The notes below the pieces were generated by a model. It was not told the origin of the DNA, did no database searches, and saw nothing but the letters and a program-made list of their open reading frames with translations. A stretch of 27,294 bases of DNA from DAOTUL01 sp034437435 (GTDB taxonomy: Bacteria > Chloroflexota > Anaerolineae > Aggregatilineales > Phototrophicaceae): positions 1 to 27,294 of the forward strand of contig CAYQJO010000030.1 in NCBI GenBank assembly GCA_964417785.1, read 5' to 3'. Below, piece by piece: positions 7,200 through 14,858 of the stretch. A program made the translations under genes and the position numbers. Position 1 is the first letter of the stretch; every line of letters begins with the position of its first letter.

Positions 7200-8480
7200 C
7201 TATCCTTCCAAAATCGGTCGGACACGCATTTGCTGCATATCCGGCGCATAAGCCAGCAAACGCGCTCCGGTGATCAGATTGGTCAGCAGGCGCGGATGAA
7301 TACCTTGCACACGGATGTAATTATCAGTATACCCGACATTGACGAAGCCGTCTTCGGTTGCCCCGGTGACCTGTTCCCACAATACTGCCCGCTCCTGGCC
7401 GGTGAAACGGCGAGCAAACCCATGCGCCATCGAGTCCGATAACTGGCGCAGCCGGCCACTGCGGGCTTTTTTGGTCGCCTCACTCACATGATGACGCATC
7501 CGGGCTGCCGGTGTGCCAGGACGGCGGCTGTAGCGAAACACATGCAATCGGGCGAACGCCATCTCATCGATAAACGCCTCGCTGATGGCGAACTCCTCAT
7601 CTGTCTCGCCGGGGAAACCCACGATCACATCCGTCGTGATACTCAGACCGGGTATCCGTTCGCGTGCGGCCTGGACCAGCGCCCGAAACGCGGTCTGATC
7701 GGTGCTGCGCCGCATGCGGCGCAGTGTGGCATCACAGCCGCTTTGCAGCGGCAGATGCAGATGGGCGCACAGGCGAAAATCCTGCCATAGATCAAAAAAA
7801 TCGGGGGCCAAATCCCAGGGTTCCAGCGATGACAACCGCAATCGGGGAATGTCGGTATCGTTCAGGATAGCCCGCACCAGATGCGTCAACCCGTCGGGAT
7901 CGCCCTGGTCATGACCGTAGCTGCCCAGATGGACGCCGGTCAAAACCGCCTCCCGGTAACCAGCGGCATAAAGCTGTTGAATCTCGGTCACAATCTCATC
8001 GGTAGCCCGGCTGCGACCGGCACCTCGTGCCACCGTCGTGATGCAAAATGTACAGCTATTGTCGCAGCCATCCTGGACTTTGACGAAGGCGCGTGTACGG
8101 CTCATCGAGCCGCGGCTGAACGGTTCGTGGTCGAACGGTTCCACCGGCACCCCGGTGATCTGCTCCACGAGCGTGTCTTTGCCGGTATTATCCACCACCC
8201 GGCGCACACCCGGCAAGACCTGAATATCCTGCGGCGCTATCTGAGCATAACAACCGGTCACGCTGATCTCAGCAGCGGCGTTGTGGTGATTCAGTTCGCG
8301 GATCAATTTACGGCTGCTGGCGGTCGCTTCACGGGTGACGGCACAGGTGTTCACAATCACCTGATCGGCCCGTGACGGATCATCGACAATCTCGTGACCC
8401 TGCTGCTGGAACTGGCGGGCCATCACATCAATTTCCGCCTGATTCAGGCGGCAGCCCAGCATACGTAAATGGACTTTCAC
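7200..8480 (-). CDS. mtaB: tRNA (N6-threonylcarbamoyladenosine(37)-C2)-methylthiotransferase MtaB
   Basis: A 426-aa cytosolic radical-SAM methylthiotransferase that converts t6A37 to ms2t6A37 in ANN-decoding tRNAs. The N-terminal UPF0004 domain has three Fe-S cysteines: C10 (LGCRLNQAE), C46 (VNTCAVT) and C77 (TGCYAQ). The radical-SAM triad is C139-x3-C143-x2-C146 (QDGCDNSCTFC). The C-terminal TRAM-like segment follows. LGCRLNQAE and the C-terminal layout fit MtaB/YqeV better than MiaB or RimO. Odd detail: after the radical-SAM triad the chain reads TTVARGAGRSR, where many relatives have a Pro-containing version. ATG 8480 overlaps the upstream stop as ATGA, and yqeY follows after 3 nt. Confidence 0.93.
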   Translation of the reverse strand: MKVHLRMLGCRLNQAEIDVMARQFQQQGHEIVDDPSRADQVIVNTCAVTREATASSRKLIRELNHHNAAAEISVTGCYAQIAPQDIQVLPGVRRVVDNTGKDTLVEQITGVPVEPFDHEPFSRGSMSRTRAFVKVQDGCDNSCTFCITTVARGAGRSRATDEIVTEIQQLYAAGYREAVLTGVHLGSYGHDQGDPDGLTHLVRAILNDTDIPRLRLSSLEPWDLAPDFFDLWQDFRLCAHLHLPLQSGCDATLRRMRRSTDQTAFRALVQAARERIPGLSITTDVIVGFPGETDEEFAISEAFIDEMAFARLHVFRYSRRPGTPAARMRHHVSEATKKARSGRLRQLSDSMAHGFARRFTGQERAVLWEQVTGATEDGFVNVGYTDNYIRVQGIHPRLLTNLITGARLLAYAPDMQQMRVRPILEG

Positions 8481-9238
8481 GGGGTCAACTCTCCAATCGG
8501 CTCCGGACCATAGACCAGCACATTATCGAACAAGACCACCACACCCGGTGGCTGTCCCAGGTCCACCCGCACGGTCACACCAATACGCCCGACCGCAATC
8601 GAATCGTCCACTAACACCTGGCTCCAGCGTCCGCCCTGGCACTCGCCGGTGACGTTATTGGGGGTACTCTCGCCGTCGGGATCGTTGGGAATACACAGAG
8701 GAGCCGCCTGATCGTTGATATGGAAACGAAAACGGTCATTATAGGCGACCACGCGCAGCCGGTTACGGACGTTGATCCCCTGGTTGATAGCCTCTGACGG
8801 GTGCCAGTTGCTCAACACTTTGGTCTCACCATTCACCACACGGCTGACGCGGTAATACCCATCGCTGCTGATAAAAAATGTATAGTAGCTGTCACGGTCG
8901 CGCTGGCGGAAGATGACACCGAAGCCGTTATCCAGCGGACCTTCGACCGCCTGCGCTTCCACCACATAATCAAAATTGTGAAAGTACAGGTCGGCGGCGG
9001 AATACAAACCGGCACCGCTCTCGTTTACACGGATACGCATCGTTCCGGCGCTGATTTCCGACGAGATCGCCTGGCCGGGGTCCTGCTCCCAATCGTCGGC
9101 AAGGTCAAACGAGGCAGCATACACCAGATCACCCGGTTCCGCCGAGACAACATAATGCCAGGTTGCGACCATCGTCCGCAACTGATAGACCGACGCCAGG
9201 ATAAGAATGAGTGTAGAGAAAATCAACAGCCGCCGCAA
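8477..9238 (-). CDS. Membrane-anchored concanavalin-A-like (LamG / 3-keto-disaccharide hydrolase-like) domain protein
   Basis: A 253-aa protein. An uncleaved N-terminal anchor or signal (residues about 4-20, LLIFSTLILILASVYQL) is followed by a beta-rich extracytoplasmic domain. The line VYAASFDLADDWEQ, then AGTMRIRV, YFHNFDYVVEAQAVEGPLDN, GFGVIFRQRDRDSYYTFFIS and RLRVVAYNDRFRFHIND is the usual jelly-roll pattern of family-16-type/DUF1080 and LamG-like modules. No catalytic residues can be picked out; a carbohydrate-binding role is inference. GGGAG about 8 nt before ATG 9238 supports the start, and a promoter with an extended -10 lies upstream. It leads the nine-gene operon and overlaps mtaB by 4 nt, an odd partner for tRNA modification. 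Confidence 0.72.
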   Translation of the reverse strand: MRRLLIFSTLILILASVYQLRTMVATWHYVVSAEPGDLVYAASFDLADDWEQDPGQAISSEISAGTMRIRVNESGAGLYSAADLYFHNFDYVVEAQAVEGPLDNGFGVIFRQRDRDSYYTFFISSDGYYRVSRVVNGETKVLSNWHPSEAINQGINVRNRLRVVAYNDRFRFHINDQAAPLCIPNDPDGESTPNNVTGECQGGRWSQVLVDDSIAVGRIGVTVRVDLGQPPGVVVLFDNVLVYGPEPIGELTP

Positions 9239-9266
9239 TGCAAATCTCCCGGATTAAATCGCCTCG

Positions 9267-9296
9267 ATTCTATCATAGGGCTTAAGCATGCGTAAA
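9267..9296 (-). promoter_or_regulatory. Promoter of the LamG-mtaB-yqeY-pgpH-ybeY-dgkA operon
   Basis: Read on the minus strand: -35 TTTACG (9296-9291), an 18-bp spacer, and -10 TAGAAT (9272-9267) preceded by TGA, giving an extended -10. Transcription would start near 9260, about 22 nt before the ATG at 9238. The -35 matches consensus at 4 of 6, the -10 at 5 of 6. No clear terminator separates it from the TPR gene upstream, so read-through is likely too. Confidence 0.5.
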
Positions 9297-9331
9297 CGTT
9301 CAGTAACAAAACCTGACAGGGGTGGTCCGGG

Positions 9332-10591
9332 TCATCCGGCACGCTCAAGTTCACTTTGCGCCCAGTCACGATAGGGCGAGTCCAGACGCGCCAGCGATCT
9401 GACATAGGGCAAAGCCTCGTCCTGACGATCCTGGTCCAGCAGGAAACGGGCCTTGTAGTACAACGCAGTCGGGTCCTCCGGGGCCATCGACAGCGCCGCA
9501 TCAATGGCCTGCTCGCCACCGGCCACATCACCCAGGCTGTATAACGCCCAACCATAACCGGCGAACAATACCGGGTCCGCTGGCAAATCCTCACCCATCG
9601 CCTGCATGAAATCCAGGCTTTCCTGCGTCAGGTGATAGCCTTCTTCGGCGTAGAACGTCGCCAGCATCGTCTGAAACACCAGGTCTTCATCCGAGACGGT
9701 CAACGCCATCCGCAGCCAGTATTCAGCCTGGGTATAATCGAAGAGGAGCCGGTAAGCTGCGCCCAGTTCAGCATAATAGGCGGGATTTTCCGGGTCGAGC
9801 TGCACCGCTACTCGCAGCGCATCCAGGCTTTCCTCATACAGTCCGCTGGCCCGCAAATGCAGCCCATGAAGATAGTGAACCGGCGGTACAGCCGCTCCCA
9901 ATGCCAACGCCTGCGCCATCCAGGTGTCGGCGGATTTGCCCTGGGAGCGGCGAGCCAACGCGACGTAAGCCATCGCTTCGGGGTAGGGATAATCCAGTGC
10001 CGCCGCCTGGGTGAAGGCCAGTTCCGCCTGCGGCCAGAGGTCGTGCGCGGCCAGCACCATACCTACCTGCATATTGACCGGCGGCTCCGACTGGATCGCA
10101 TTGAGCAGTTCAACGGCGACCTGGGCATAATCCGGCACACGCAGCACAGCCTGCAAATACGGCTCAGCAGCCATTGGATTCACCCCGGCCTGAATGATGC
10201 CAAGCTGATAATCCAACCAGGCGTTGTCGGGGTTGCTTGCCGCTTGCTGCTTCAGTGCCGCGACGGCCTCCGGCCAGCGCTGCAATGTCAGATAGGCCGT
10301 CGCCAGCCGGTCCACCTGCCCGCCGGCGGCTTCCCAGTGGGCCACTGCGCCCGCCAAATCACCCATTTCGCGCCGCAAATCACCGGCCTGAACATGGCGT
10401 TCCGGCGTCCAGCCCGCACGGGCAGCCTCAGCTTCAATGCGAAAAAGTGCCTGGACTGGTCCACTGGCAGCCGCTGACGCCGGTTCCTGAATCAGGGTGG
10501 GTGTATCATCGAGGATAAGAGCAATGAGTGCAATCAGAACAAGCGGCAGGGCGACGACGATCCCTCGTCGAGCGGCTCGCTTCAAGCTCAT
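9332..10591 (-). CDS. Membrane-anchored tetratricopeptide-repeat protein
   Basis: A 419-aa protein. A basic N-terminus (MSLKRAARRG) and one TM (about 11-28) are followed by many TPR-like helix pairs. Examples are GDLRREMGDLAGAVAHWEAAG, AYLTLQRWPEAVAALKQQA, LHLRASGLYEESLDALRVAVQLDPENPAYYAELGAAYRLL and YGWALYSLGDVAGGEQAIDAALSMAPEDPTALYYKARFLL. TPR arrays act as protein-binding scaffolds; the partner is unknown. ATG 10591 overlaps the response-regulator stop by 4 nt (ATGA), so the two are co-translated. This pairing suggests an assembly or signalling role at the membrane, but nothing in the sequence specifies it. Confidence 0.85.
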   Translation of the reverse strand: MSLKRAARRGIVVALPLVLIALIALILDDTPTLIQEPASAAASGPVQALFRIEAEAARAGWTPERHVQAGDLRREMGDLAGAVAHWEAAGGQVDRLATAYLTLQRWPEAVAALKQQAASNPDNAWLDYQLGIIQAGVNPMAAEPYLQAVLRVPDYAQVAVELLNAIQSEPPVNMQVGMVLAAHDLWPQAELAFTQAAALDYPYPEAMAYVALARRSQGKSADTWMAQALALGAAVPPVHYLHGLHLRASGLYEESLDALRVAVQLDPENPAYYAELGAAYRLLFDYTQAEYWLRMALTVSDEDLVFQTMLATFYAEEGYHLTQESLDFMQAMGEDLPADPVLFAGYGWALYSLGDVAGGEQAIDAALSMAPEDPTALYYKARFLLDQDRQDEALPYVRSLARLDSPYRDWAQSELERAG

Positions 10592-11217
10592 TTGGGCGCG
10601 GTACCACCAATCGCCTGCTGGACCGCGTTCTCAATTTCGTCGGAGGTGAAGGGTTTGATGAGATAGCCATGTACGCCCTGGAGCTTGCCCACCAGCCGGT
10701 TCGCCGGATCGTCATAAGCGGTGATGACGATGACTTTGGGCATCTCGCCATTTGTGTCTTCCAGCCGTGCTTTGATCATGTCCATGATCTTCCAGCCGGT
10801 CATATCGGGCAGACTGATGTCCAGCAGGACCACATCGGGGTTTTTCTCTGTAAAACGGGCCAGCGCACGATTACCGTGTGTTTCATGGAAGGTCTCCATG
10901 TCCATACGTTCCAGCGTCGCCTGAATGACTTCGGCCAACTCTGTCGTATCTTCGATAATCAGCACGGTCGTCTTCTGATTCATAGCGGTCAAGGCCTTTT
11001 CTTCCGGAGTGGTTGTCGTTTCATCAGTGGTTCGTGAGGCGTCCTGAATGTCGTCATCATCACGCCCTTCAGCGTTAAAGCTGACCGCACTCACCAGACC
11101 GGTCTCGGCAGGTGACAGCCGCTTGAGCATCTCACGCTGCATGGGCGGAACTTCTGGGATTTCCGGGGATGATTCTGGCTCGAAATCTTTGGTCATTCGA
11201 TACAATCCATCCGGCAT
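10588..11217 (-). CDS. Response regulator with single REC domain and long acidic N-terminal extension
   Basis: A 209-aa cytosolic protein. Residues 1-80 are low-complexity and acidic (many Glu, Asp, Thr, Pro) and predicted disordered. Residues 83-203 form a CheY-like receiver with acidic pocket E89-D90 (LIIEDT), phospho-acceptor D133 (VVLLDISLPDMTGW), switch T166 (VITAYDD) and K188 (YLIKPF). No output domain follows, so it acts through protein contacts or as a phosphate relay. No histidine kinase gene is adjacent. A GAGG Shine-Dalgarno lies about 8 nt before ATG 11217 and supports the long form, though an internal ATG at codon 79 would give a bare receiver. It is first in the unit with the TPR gene. 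Confidence 0.9.
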   Translation of the reverse strand: MPDGLYRMTKDFEPESSPEIPEVPPMQREMLKRLSPAETGLVSAVSFNAEGRDDDDIQDASRTTDETTTTPEEKALTAMNQKTTVLIIEDTTELAEVIQATLERMDMETFHETHGNRALARFTEKNPDVVLLDISLPDMTGWKIMDMIKARLEDTNGEMPKVIVITAYDDPANRLVGKLQGVHGYLIKPFTSDEIENAVQQAIGGTAPK

Positions 11218-11220
11218 GTC

Positions 11221-11249
11221 TTTACCTCGCCTGACAGTGTTGTTATATT
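11221..11249 (+). promoter_or_regulatory. Rightward promoter of the 213-aa protein / propeller / membrane-paralogue cassette
   Basis: -35 TTTACC (11221-11226), a 17-bp spacer and -10 TATATT (11244-11249) preceded by TGT (extended -10). The predicted start is near 11256, about 31 nt before ATG 11287. Its -10 overlaps the -10 of the leftward response-regulator promoter. The gene it serves lacks an obvious Shine-Dalgarno. Confidence 0.45.
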
Positions 11250-11275
11250 ATAGCACACTGCAAACCCGCTGTAGA
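11247..11275 (-). promoter_or_regulatory. Leftward promoter of the response regulator-TPR unit
   Basis: Minus strand: -35 TCTACA (11275-11270, 4 of 6), a 17-bp spacer and a perfect -10 TATAAT (11252-11247) preceded by TGC, giving an extended -10. The start is predicted near 11240, 23 nt upstream of ATG 11217. This is the best -10 in the window. Confidence 0.65.
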
Positions 11276-11286
11276 TTTGGATTTGA

Positions 11287-11928
11287 ATGGACCTGACACA
11301 TACGGCAGTGCTGCCCTTGCATGCGCATGCGGACAGCAACCTCGTCGGTGTATCCGCTGATTACACCATTTACGTCGATATTCTGGATGATGACGTCATT
11401 CATCGGGCGTTTGGACTTGACGGAACACCCGCAGCGACTATCCATCCTCGCGCCGATCTTGTCCAGCCACATATGGGACACAGCAACCATTGGCTCAATT
11501 TTCGCGGACCACGCCACCGGGGGCTGCGCGAAGCCGAGCGCCTGAGCGACATGCTGCGACCTTTTCCGGTTCCCACCCGCATGGCATTGAGCGAACACCT
11601 GGGTATCATGCCGCTGGGACTGGCCGAAAGCACGATTCTATCCGAGGCGGCGCTGCCCACAACCAATCTTACGGTCGTGTGCCGCCGGTTGCGCATCGCC
11701 TATGCTTTGCCCACTGTGCAGCTAGACAGCGACAACGAACCCTATGATTATGATACCGTCACGCTGCATGTGGCCCAGGTGGTCACACCCGGCCAAGACG
11801 ATTTGCTATCGAGTTTGCCCGGTCTCGACACACCGATGGACTGCGTGGTGCGCGATCCCTATCTGTTTGTCCTCGATACCGCCTTACCGGGGGCTGTTCA
11901 CATCTGGATGTTGAATCATGGCCCGTAG
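11287..11928 (+). CDS. Unrecognised 213-aa soluble protein with one propeller-blade-like C-terminus
   Basis: I do not recognise a family. The protein has no signal peptide or membrane segment. The N-terminal half is rich in His, Asp and Pro (HTAVLPLHAHADSN, DLVQPHMGHSNHW). The middle is beta-rich (NLTVVCRRLRIAYALP, DTVTLHVAQVV). The last 25 residues (TPMDCVVRDPYLFVLDTALP, then VHIWML) resemble a single blade of an NHL/PD40-type propeller. It starts 70 bp from the divergent response-regulator gene. Its start lacks a clear Shine-Dalgarno (GGAT only), and its 3' end overlaps the next gene by 11 nt. It heads the cassette that includes the secreted propeller and four membrane paralogues, so a joint function is likely, but its nature is unknown. 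Confidence 0.7.
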   Translation: MDLTHTAVLPLHAHADSNLVGVSADYTIYVDILDDDVIHRAFGLDGTPAATIHPRADLVQPHMGHSNHWLNFRGPRHRGLREAERLSDMLRPFPVPTRMALSEHLGIMPLGLAESTILSEAALPTTNLTVVCRRLRIAYALPTVQLDSDNEPYDYDTVTLHVAQVVTPGQDDLLSSLPGLDTPMDCVVRDPYLFVLDTALPGAVHIWMLNHGP

Positions 11929-13066
11929 CACATTCCTGGGAATGCTATTTCTCCTGCTCAGCCTGTGCCGCATTCACGCACAGCACACAGCCACGCTGAC
12001 GGAACGCTGCCCACCAACCGGCGTTCAACTGCGTGGTGCCGATTTTGAGCCGGGCGGTATCATCCTGACAGCCTTCGACCGCAGCGCCATCTGGGTCTAC
12101 GATGTGGACCGTAATGCCCGCTATCCGCTGCCGGATACAGCGCCCTGCGGCGGCAACTGCCATCTATCGCCCGACGCTCTCTGGGTGACATACTACAACG
12201 CCACCAGCCGCGCTTTCGGCAAAATGCGATTGGACGGCACTCAGCGCAGCGACATCACCCGCTACGCCACCGAAGTCTCGTGGTGGTCGGACGATACCCT
12301 GTTGATCTGGACACCATCGCATGACGCTTATCTGCGTCCTGAAGACGCTGACGAGCGCCAGCCGGTCACCACCAGCGGCCTGATCAACCTGCAACCGGGC
12401 GGATACTGGGGTTTAAAGCTGGAACAGGACGGCGACAACTTCAACCGCATTCTGGTGAACACCGCCACCATCAACCTGGATTGGGTAGATCAAAACCAGA
12501 TCGCATTAGGGGTTGATGTGGCCTATTTCAACGCGGCATCGTGGTCGCCCGATGGGGCTTATCTGGCCTACACGAGGCCGGTACAGTATGACGAGGCAGC
12601 CGGTATCGATGGCGCGGAGTTGTTAACCCTGCAACCGACGACCGGCGAAATCGTGCAACAAACCGACCTGTTCCAGGCTTACGGTGCCGTCCGTATCGGC
12701 GGTCGCAGCCCGAACGGCTTAAGCTGGTCGCCCGATGGGCGGCGAGTCGCTTTCTGGGTGATGGAACTCCTGGGGTCTGATCCGGCGGGCAACGTCGGCC
12801 AGGCAGTCATCCACATTCTCGATGTCGCCACCGGCCAGACGGTCGCCTACTGCGGTTTCGCCACCATCGAACACACCCCCAACCCACCGCCGCTGGTGTG
12901 GTCGCCAGACAGCAGCCATGTGGCCTTCGGCGGCAACCTGCCCGGCGATGATCGGGGCTATCTGCTGCTGGCACTGAATGTCGAAGACGGTGTGTTCACT
13001 GAGTTAAGCGAAGGTGTCTACCCGGCACTGGGAACACCAGCGGTCATTGCCTGGGGCCTTCGATGA
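11918..13066 (+). CDS. Secreted TolB-like PD40 beta-propeller protein
   Basis: A 382-aa protein. A cleavable signal peptide (residues about 1-21, hydrophobic core FLGMLFLLLSL, cleavage near IHA-QH) is followed by repeating blades. The WD40-like PD40 signature recurs: CHLSPDALWVTYY, SWSPDGAYLAYT, SWSPDGRRVAFW and VWSPDSSHVAFG. Cys pairs (C29; C76 and C80 in PCGGNC) might form disulphides outside the membrane. Such propellers bind proteins or ligands in the envelope; no catalytic signature is seen. Its start lies 11 nt inside the preceding gene, and its TGA overlaps the ATG of the first membrane paralogue (ATGA at 13063). It may be the extracytoplasmic binding or sensing part of the cassette. 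Confidence 0.8.
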   Translation: MARSTFLGMLFLLLSLCRIHAQHTATLTERCPPTGVQLRGADFEPGGIILTAFDRSAIWVYDVDRNARYPLPDTAPCGGNCHLSPDALWVTYYNATSRAFGKMRLDGTQRSDITRYATEVSWWSDDTLLIWTPSHDAYLRPEDADERQPVTTSGLINLQPGGYWGLKLEQDGDNFNRILVNTATINLDWVDQNQIALGVDVAYFNAASWSPDGAYLAYTRPVQYDEAAGIDGAELLTLQPTTGEIVQQTDLFQAYGAVRIGGRSPNGLSWSPDGRRVAFWVMELLGSDPAGNVGQAVIHILDVATGQTVAYCGFATIEHTPNPPPLVWSPDSSHVAFGGNLPGDDRGYLLLALNVEDGVFTELSEGVYPALGTPAVIAWGLR

Positions 13067-14001
13067 TCTCCTGGAAGCTGTGGATGGCACTCCAGGTACC
13101 GTATGTCTCGCATCCCATTTACCAGCGACGCGGTGTGTGGAAACAGCCGCAAGTCCGTCCGCCGGCTCGCTGGCTGCGTACCCTCCAGCGCCCACTCTAC
13201 CGCTACCGGGTCATCTGGATTGGTCTGCTGCTTCTGCTTTCCGTGCTGATTACAGTCGAGTTCGGTCCAGTGCCACTGCTGCTGGTCTTTCTGGGTATAC
13301 CGTCTGCGCTCCTGCTGGTGGCTGTGCCGCTCCTGGCACTCAGCATGGGGACAGTTTATGGGCTGTATGCGGCGGTCGCCATCAGCGATCAAATCGTGGT
13401 CGAGAAATTACAGGGACGCTACCAACTGCTGGCCCTGACGCCGCGTGGTATCGCCGGGGTCACCTGGGCGCTGTGCAGCCTGGTCTTTCACAGCCATGAA
13501 GTCTATGTCCAGGTCCGGCGTATGGTCATCTCTGGCTATCTGGCCGCGCTGACTCTGGTAAGCCTGACCATCCTGCCGCTGCTGATACTGAGCGCTGTCT
13601 CTGACCCACGCGCCACCGAGACCCCGGTCTGGCTGTTCTGGCTGGCCCTGGGTATCGGTATCATCCTCGACTTTTTCCAGTCGGCCAACATCGGCTGCGT
13701 CACCGGGATGCTGGTCCCCTCGTTGGTATCCGGCAGTCGCGGGACCGTCCGCAACCAGACCATACTCAGTTTCGTGGCGATCCAACTGGCAACCTATGTC
13801 GTAATCGGTCAGATTTGCCTGGGATTGTGGCCGCAGCTTTACGTCAACCGCAATCTGGGATTGAGCTACGCTATTCTGTGCCTGCTGACCCTGGTCGCCG
13901 TGCGCGATGTGATTACGCTGGTGTTGTGGCTGGTTCTGGTGCGGCATCTGGATACGAGTGTCCACGAAATGGATGAGATTACGGGCCTGGGGTTGCGATG
14001 A
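13063..14001 (+). CDS. Polytopic membrane protein, ABC-2-permease-like paralogue 1 of 4
   Basis: A 312-aa protein with about six or seven membrane segments. An N-terminal cytoplasmic motif LWMALQVPYVSHPIYQRR starts it. After the first membrane block comes GTVYGLYAAVAISDQIVVEK, then QGRYQLLALTPRGIAGVTW. This resembles the Glu-rich loop plus ELLxxTP signature of ABC-2-type permeases (coupling-helix region). Later landmarks shared with the next genes are DFFQSANIGCVTGMLVPSLV and a C-terminal AVRDVITLVLWLVLVRHLD. No nucleotide-binding ATPase lies nearby. Both ends are fixed by 4-nt overlaps (ATGA at 13063 and at 13998). The permease assignment is inference from motif pattern; the family is not one I can name. 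Confidence 0.72.
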   Translation: MISWKLWMALQVPYVSHPIYQRRGVWKQPQVRPPARWLRTLQRPLYRYRVIWIGLLLLLSVLITVEFGPVPLLLVFLGIPSALLLVAVPLLALSMGTVYGLYAAVAISDQIVVEKLQGRYQLLALTPRGIAGVTWALCSLVFHSHEVYVQVRRMVISGYLAALTLVSLTILPLLILSAVSDPRATETPVWLFWLALGIGIILDFFQSANIGCVTGMLVPSLVSGSRGTVRNQTILSFVAIQLATYVVIGQICLGLWPQLYVNRNLGLSYAILCLLTLVAVRDVITLVLWLVLVRHLDTSVHEMDEITGLGLR

Positions 14002-14858
14002 TTACGCTGGCACTATGGCGGGCGTTGCACCGCGAATATCTGAGTCATCCCATCTACCGCCGCCTGCACCCGTTCGGCGGTATACGGGGTCGTCCTGTAC
14101 GGCGCAGGCTTTCTGACTGGGGCTTTTTCGGCGGCCTGGTGTTCTTGTTCGCCTGCTCTAATGTCTGGCTGATCGTCTTGCTGGCCCCCTTCGTCATGAT
14201 CCTGACGGGCAGCGCCGTCGGGGTCATGCTGGCGACACGCACCGCCCGCAAAATCTCGCTGGAATCGGAAAAAGGTCGCTTTGAACTGCTCCAGGCCACA
14301 CCACCGGGAGCCGGTGGCATTTTGTGGATCATGTGCAATCTGGTCTATCGCAACAGTGTGGAAATCCACCGGCTGCGACGCGGTGTGCAGACAATTTACC
14401 TGATGTTCGGCGGGCTGCTCGCCCTGATGGCCGTATTCACGCTGGCATTGGGTGTCGGCACTACTGATGCCGTCGCCAGCGCCGAACTATTGGCTGTGAC
14501 TGGTGACTTGCTGGCGGTCGTGATCTGGATCGGGCTGCTGTACTGCGATCTGATCCAGTCGGTTGTCAGCGGCACCATCGCCGGTATGCTGGCCGCCACA
14601 TTGAGCCAGGACCGGCTGTCATCCGGCGGTTTCGCGGTCCTGCTCTATCTGGCACTCCAGATGATGTTCTACGCCGCTGCGGTGGTGATTGTCGCCGTCA
14701 ACATGCCGGGAGTGTGGGAACCCTCAAACGCGGCCTTGATTTTCATCATGGTCGTCAGTTTACGTGAACTGCTGCAATGGGGGCTGTGGTCAATCCTGGC
14801 AAAACGGCTGCATCTCTCGTATGGTGAATGGAATCGCGTTCCCGAGGCGCTATCATGA
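13998..14858 (+). CDS. Polytopic membrane protein, ABC-2-permease-like paralogue 2 of 4
   Basis: A 286-aa protein, the clearest relative of paralogue 1. It opens with LWRALHREYLSHPIYRRLHP and continues with membrane helices. The cytoplasmic loop ARKISLESEKGRFELLQATPPGAGGILW parallels ABC-2 permease loops of the form E-x-x-x-G-x-[YF]-E-L-L-x-x-T-P. The third landmark is DLIQSVVSGTIAGMLAATLSQDR, and the last is SLRELLQWGLWSILAKRLHL. It has about six or seven TM segments. It overlaps both neighbours by 4 nt, so the four paralogues form one translationally coupled chain. Substrate and partner ATPase are unknown. Confidence 0.72.
   Translation: MITLALWRALHREYLSHPIYRRLHPFGGIRGRPVRRRLSDWGFFGGLVFLFACSNVWLIVLLAPFVMILTGSAVGVMLATRTARKISLESEKGRFELLQATPPGAGGILWIMCNLVYRNSVEIHRLRRGVQTIYLMFGGLLALMAVFTLALGVGTTDAVASAELLAVTGDLLAVVIWIGLLYCDLIQSVVSGTIAGMLAATLSQDRLSSGGFAVLLYLALQMMFYAAAVVIVAVNMPGVWEPSNAALIFIMVVSLRELLQWGLWSILAKRLHLSYGEWNRVPEALS

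Noticed and set aside
9297..9331. Possible terminator after the TPR gene (CCTGTCAGGTTTTG on the minus strand)
   Set aside because: The 4-bp arms leave a one-base loop, so no stable hairpin forms.
9632..10477. 281-aa plus-strand open frame opposite the TPR gene
   Set aside because: No domain, no Shine-Dalgarno, and the minus strand shows clear TPR repeats.
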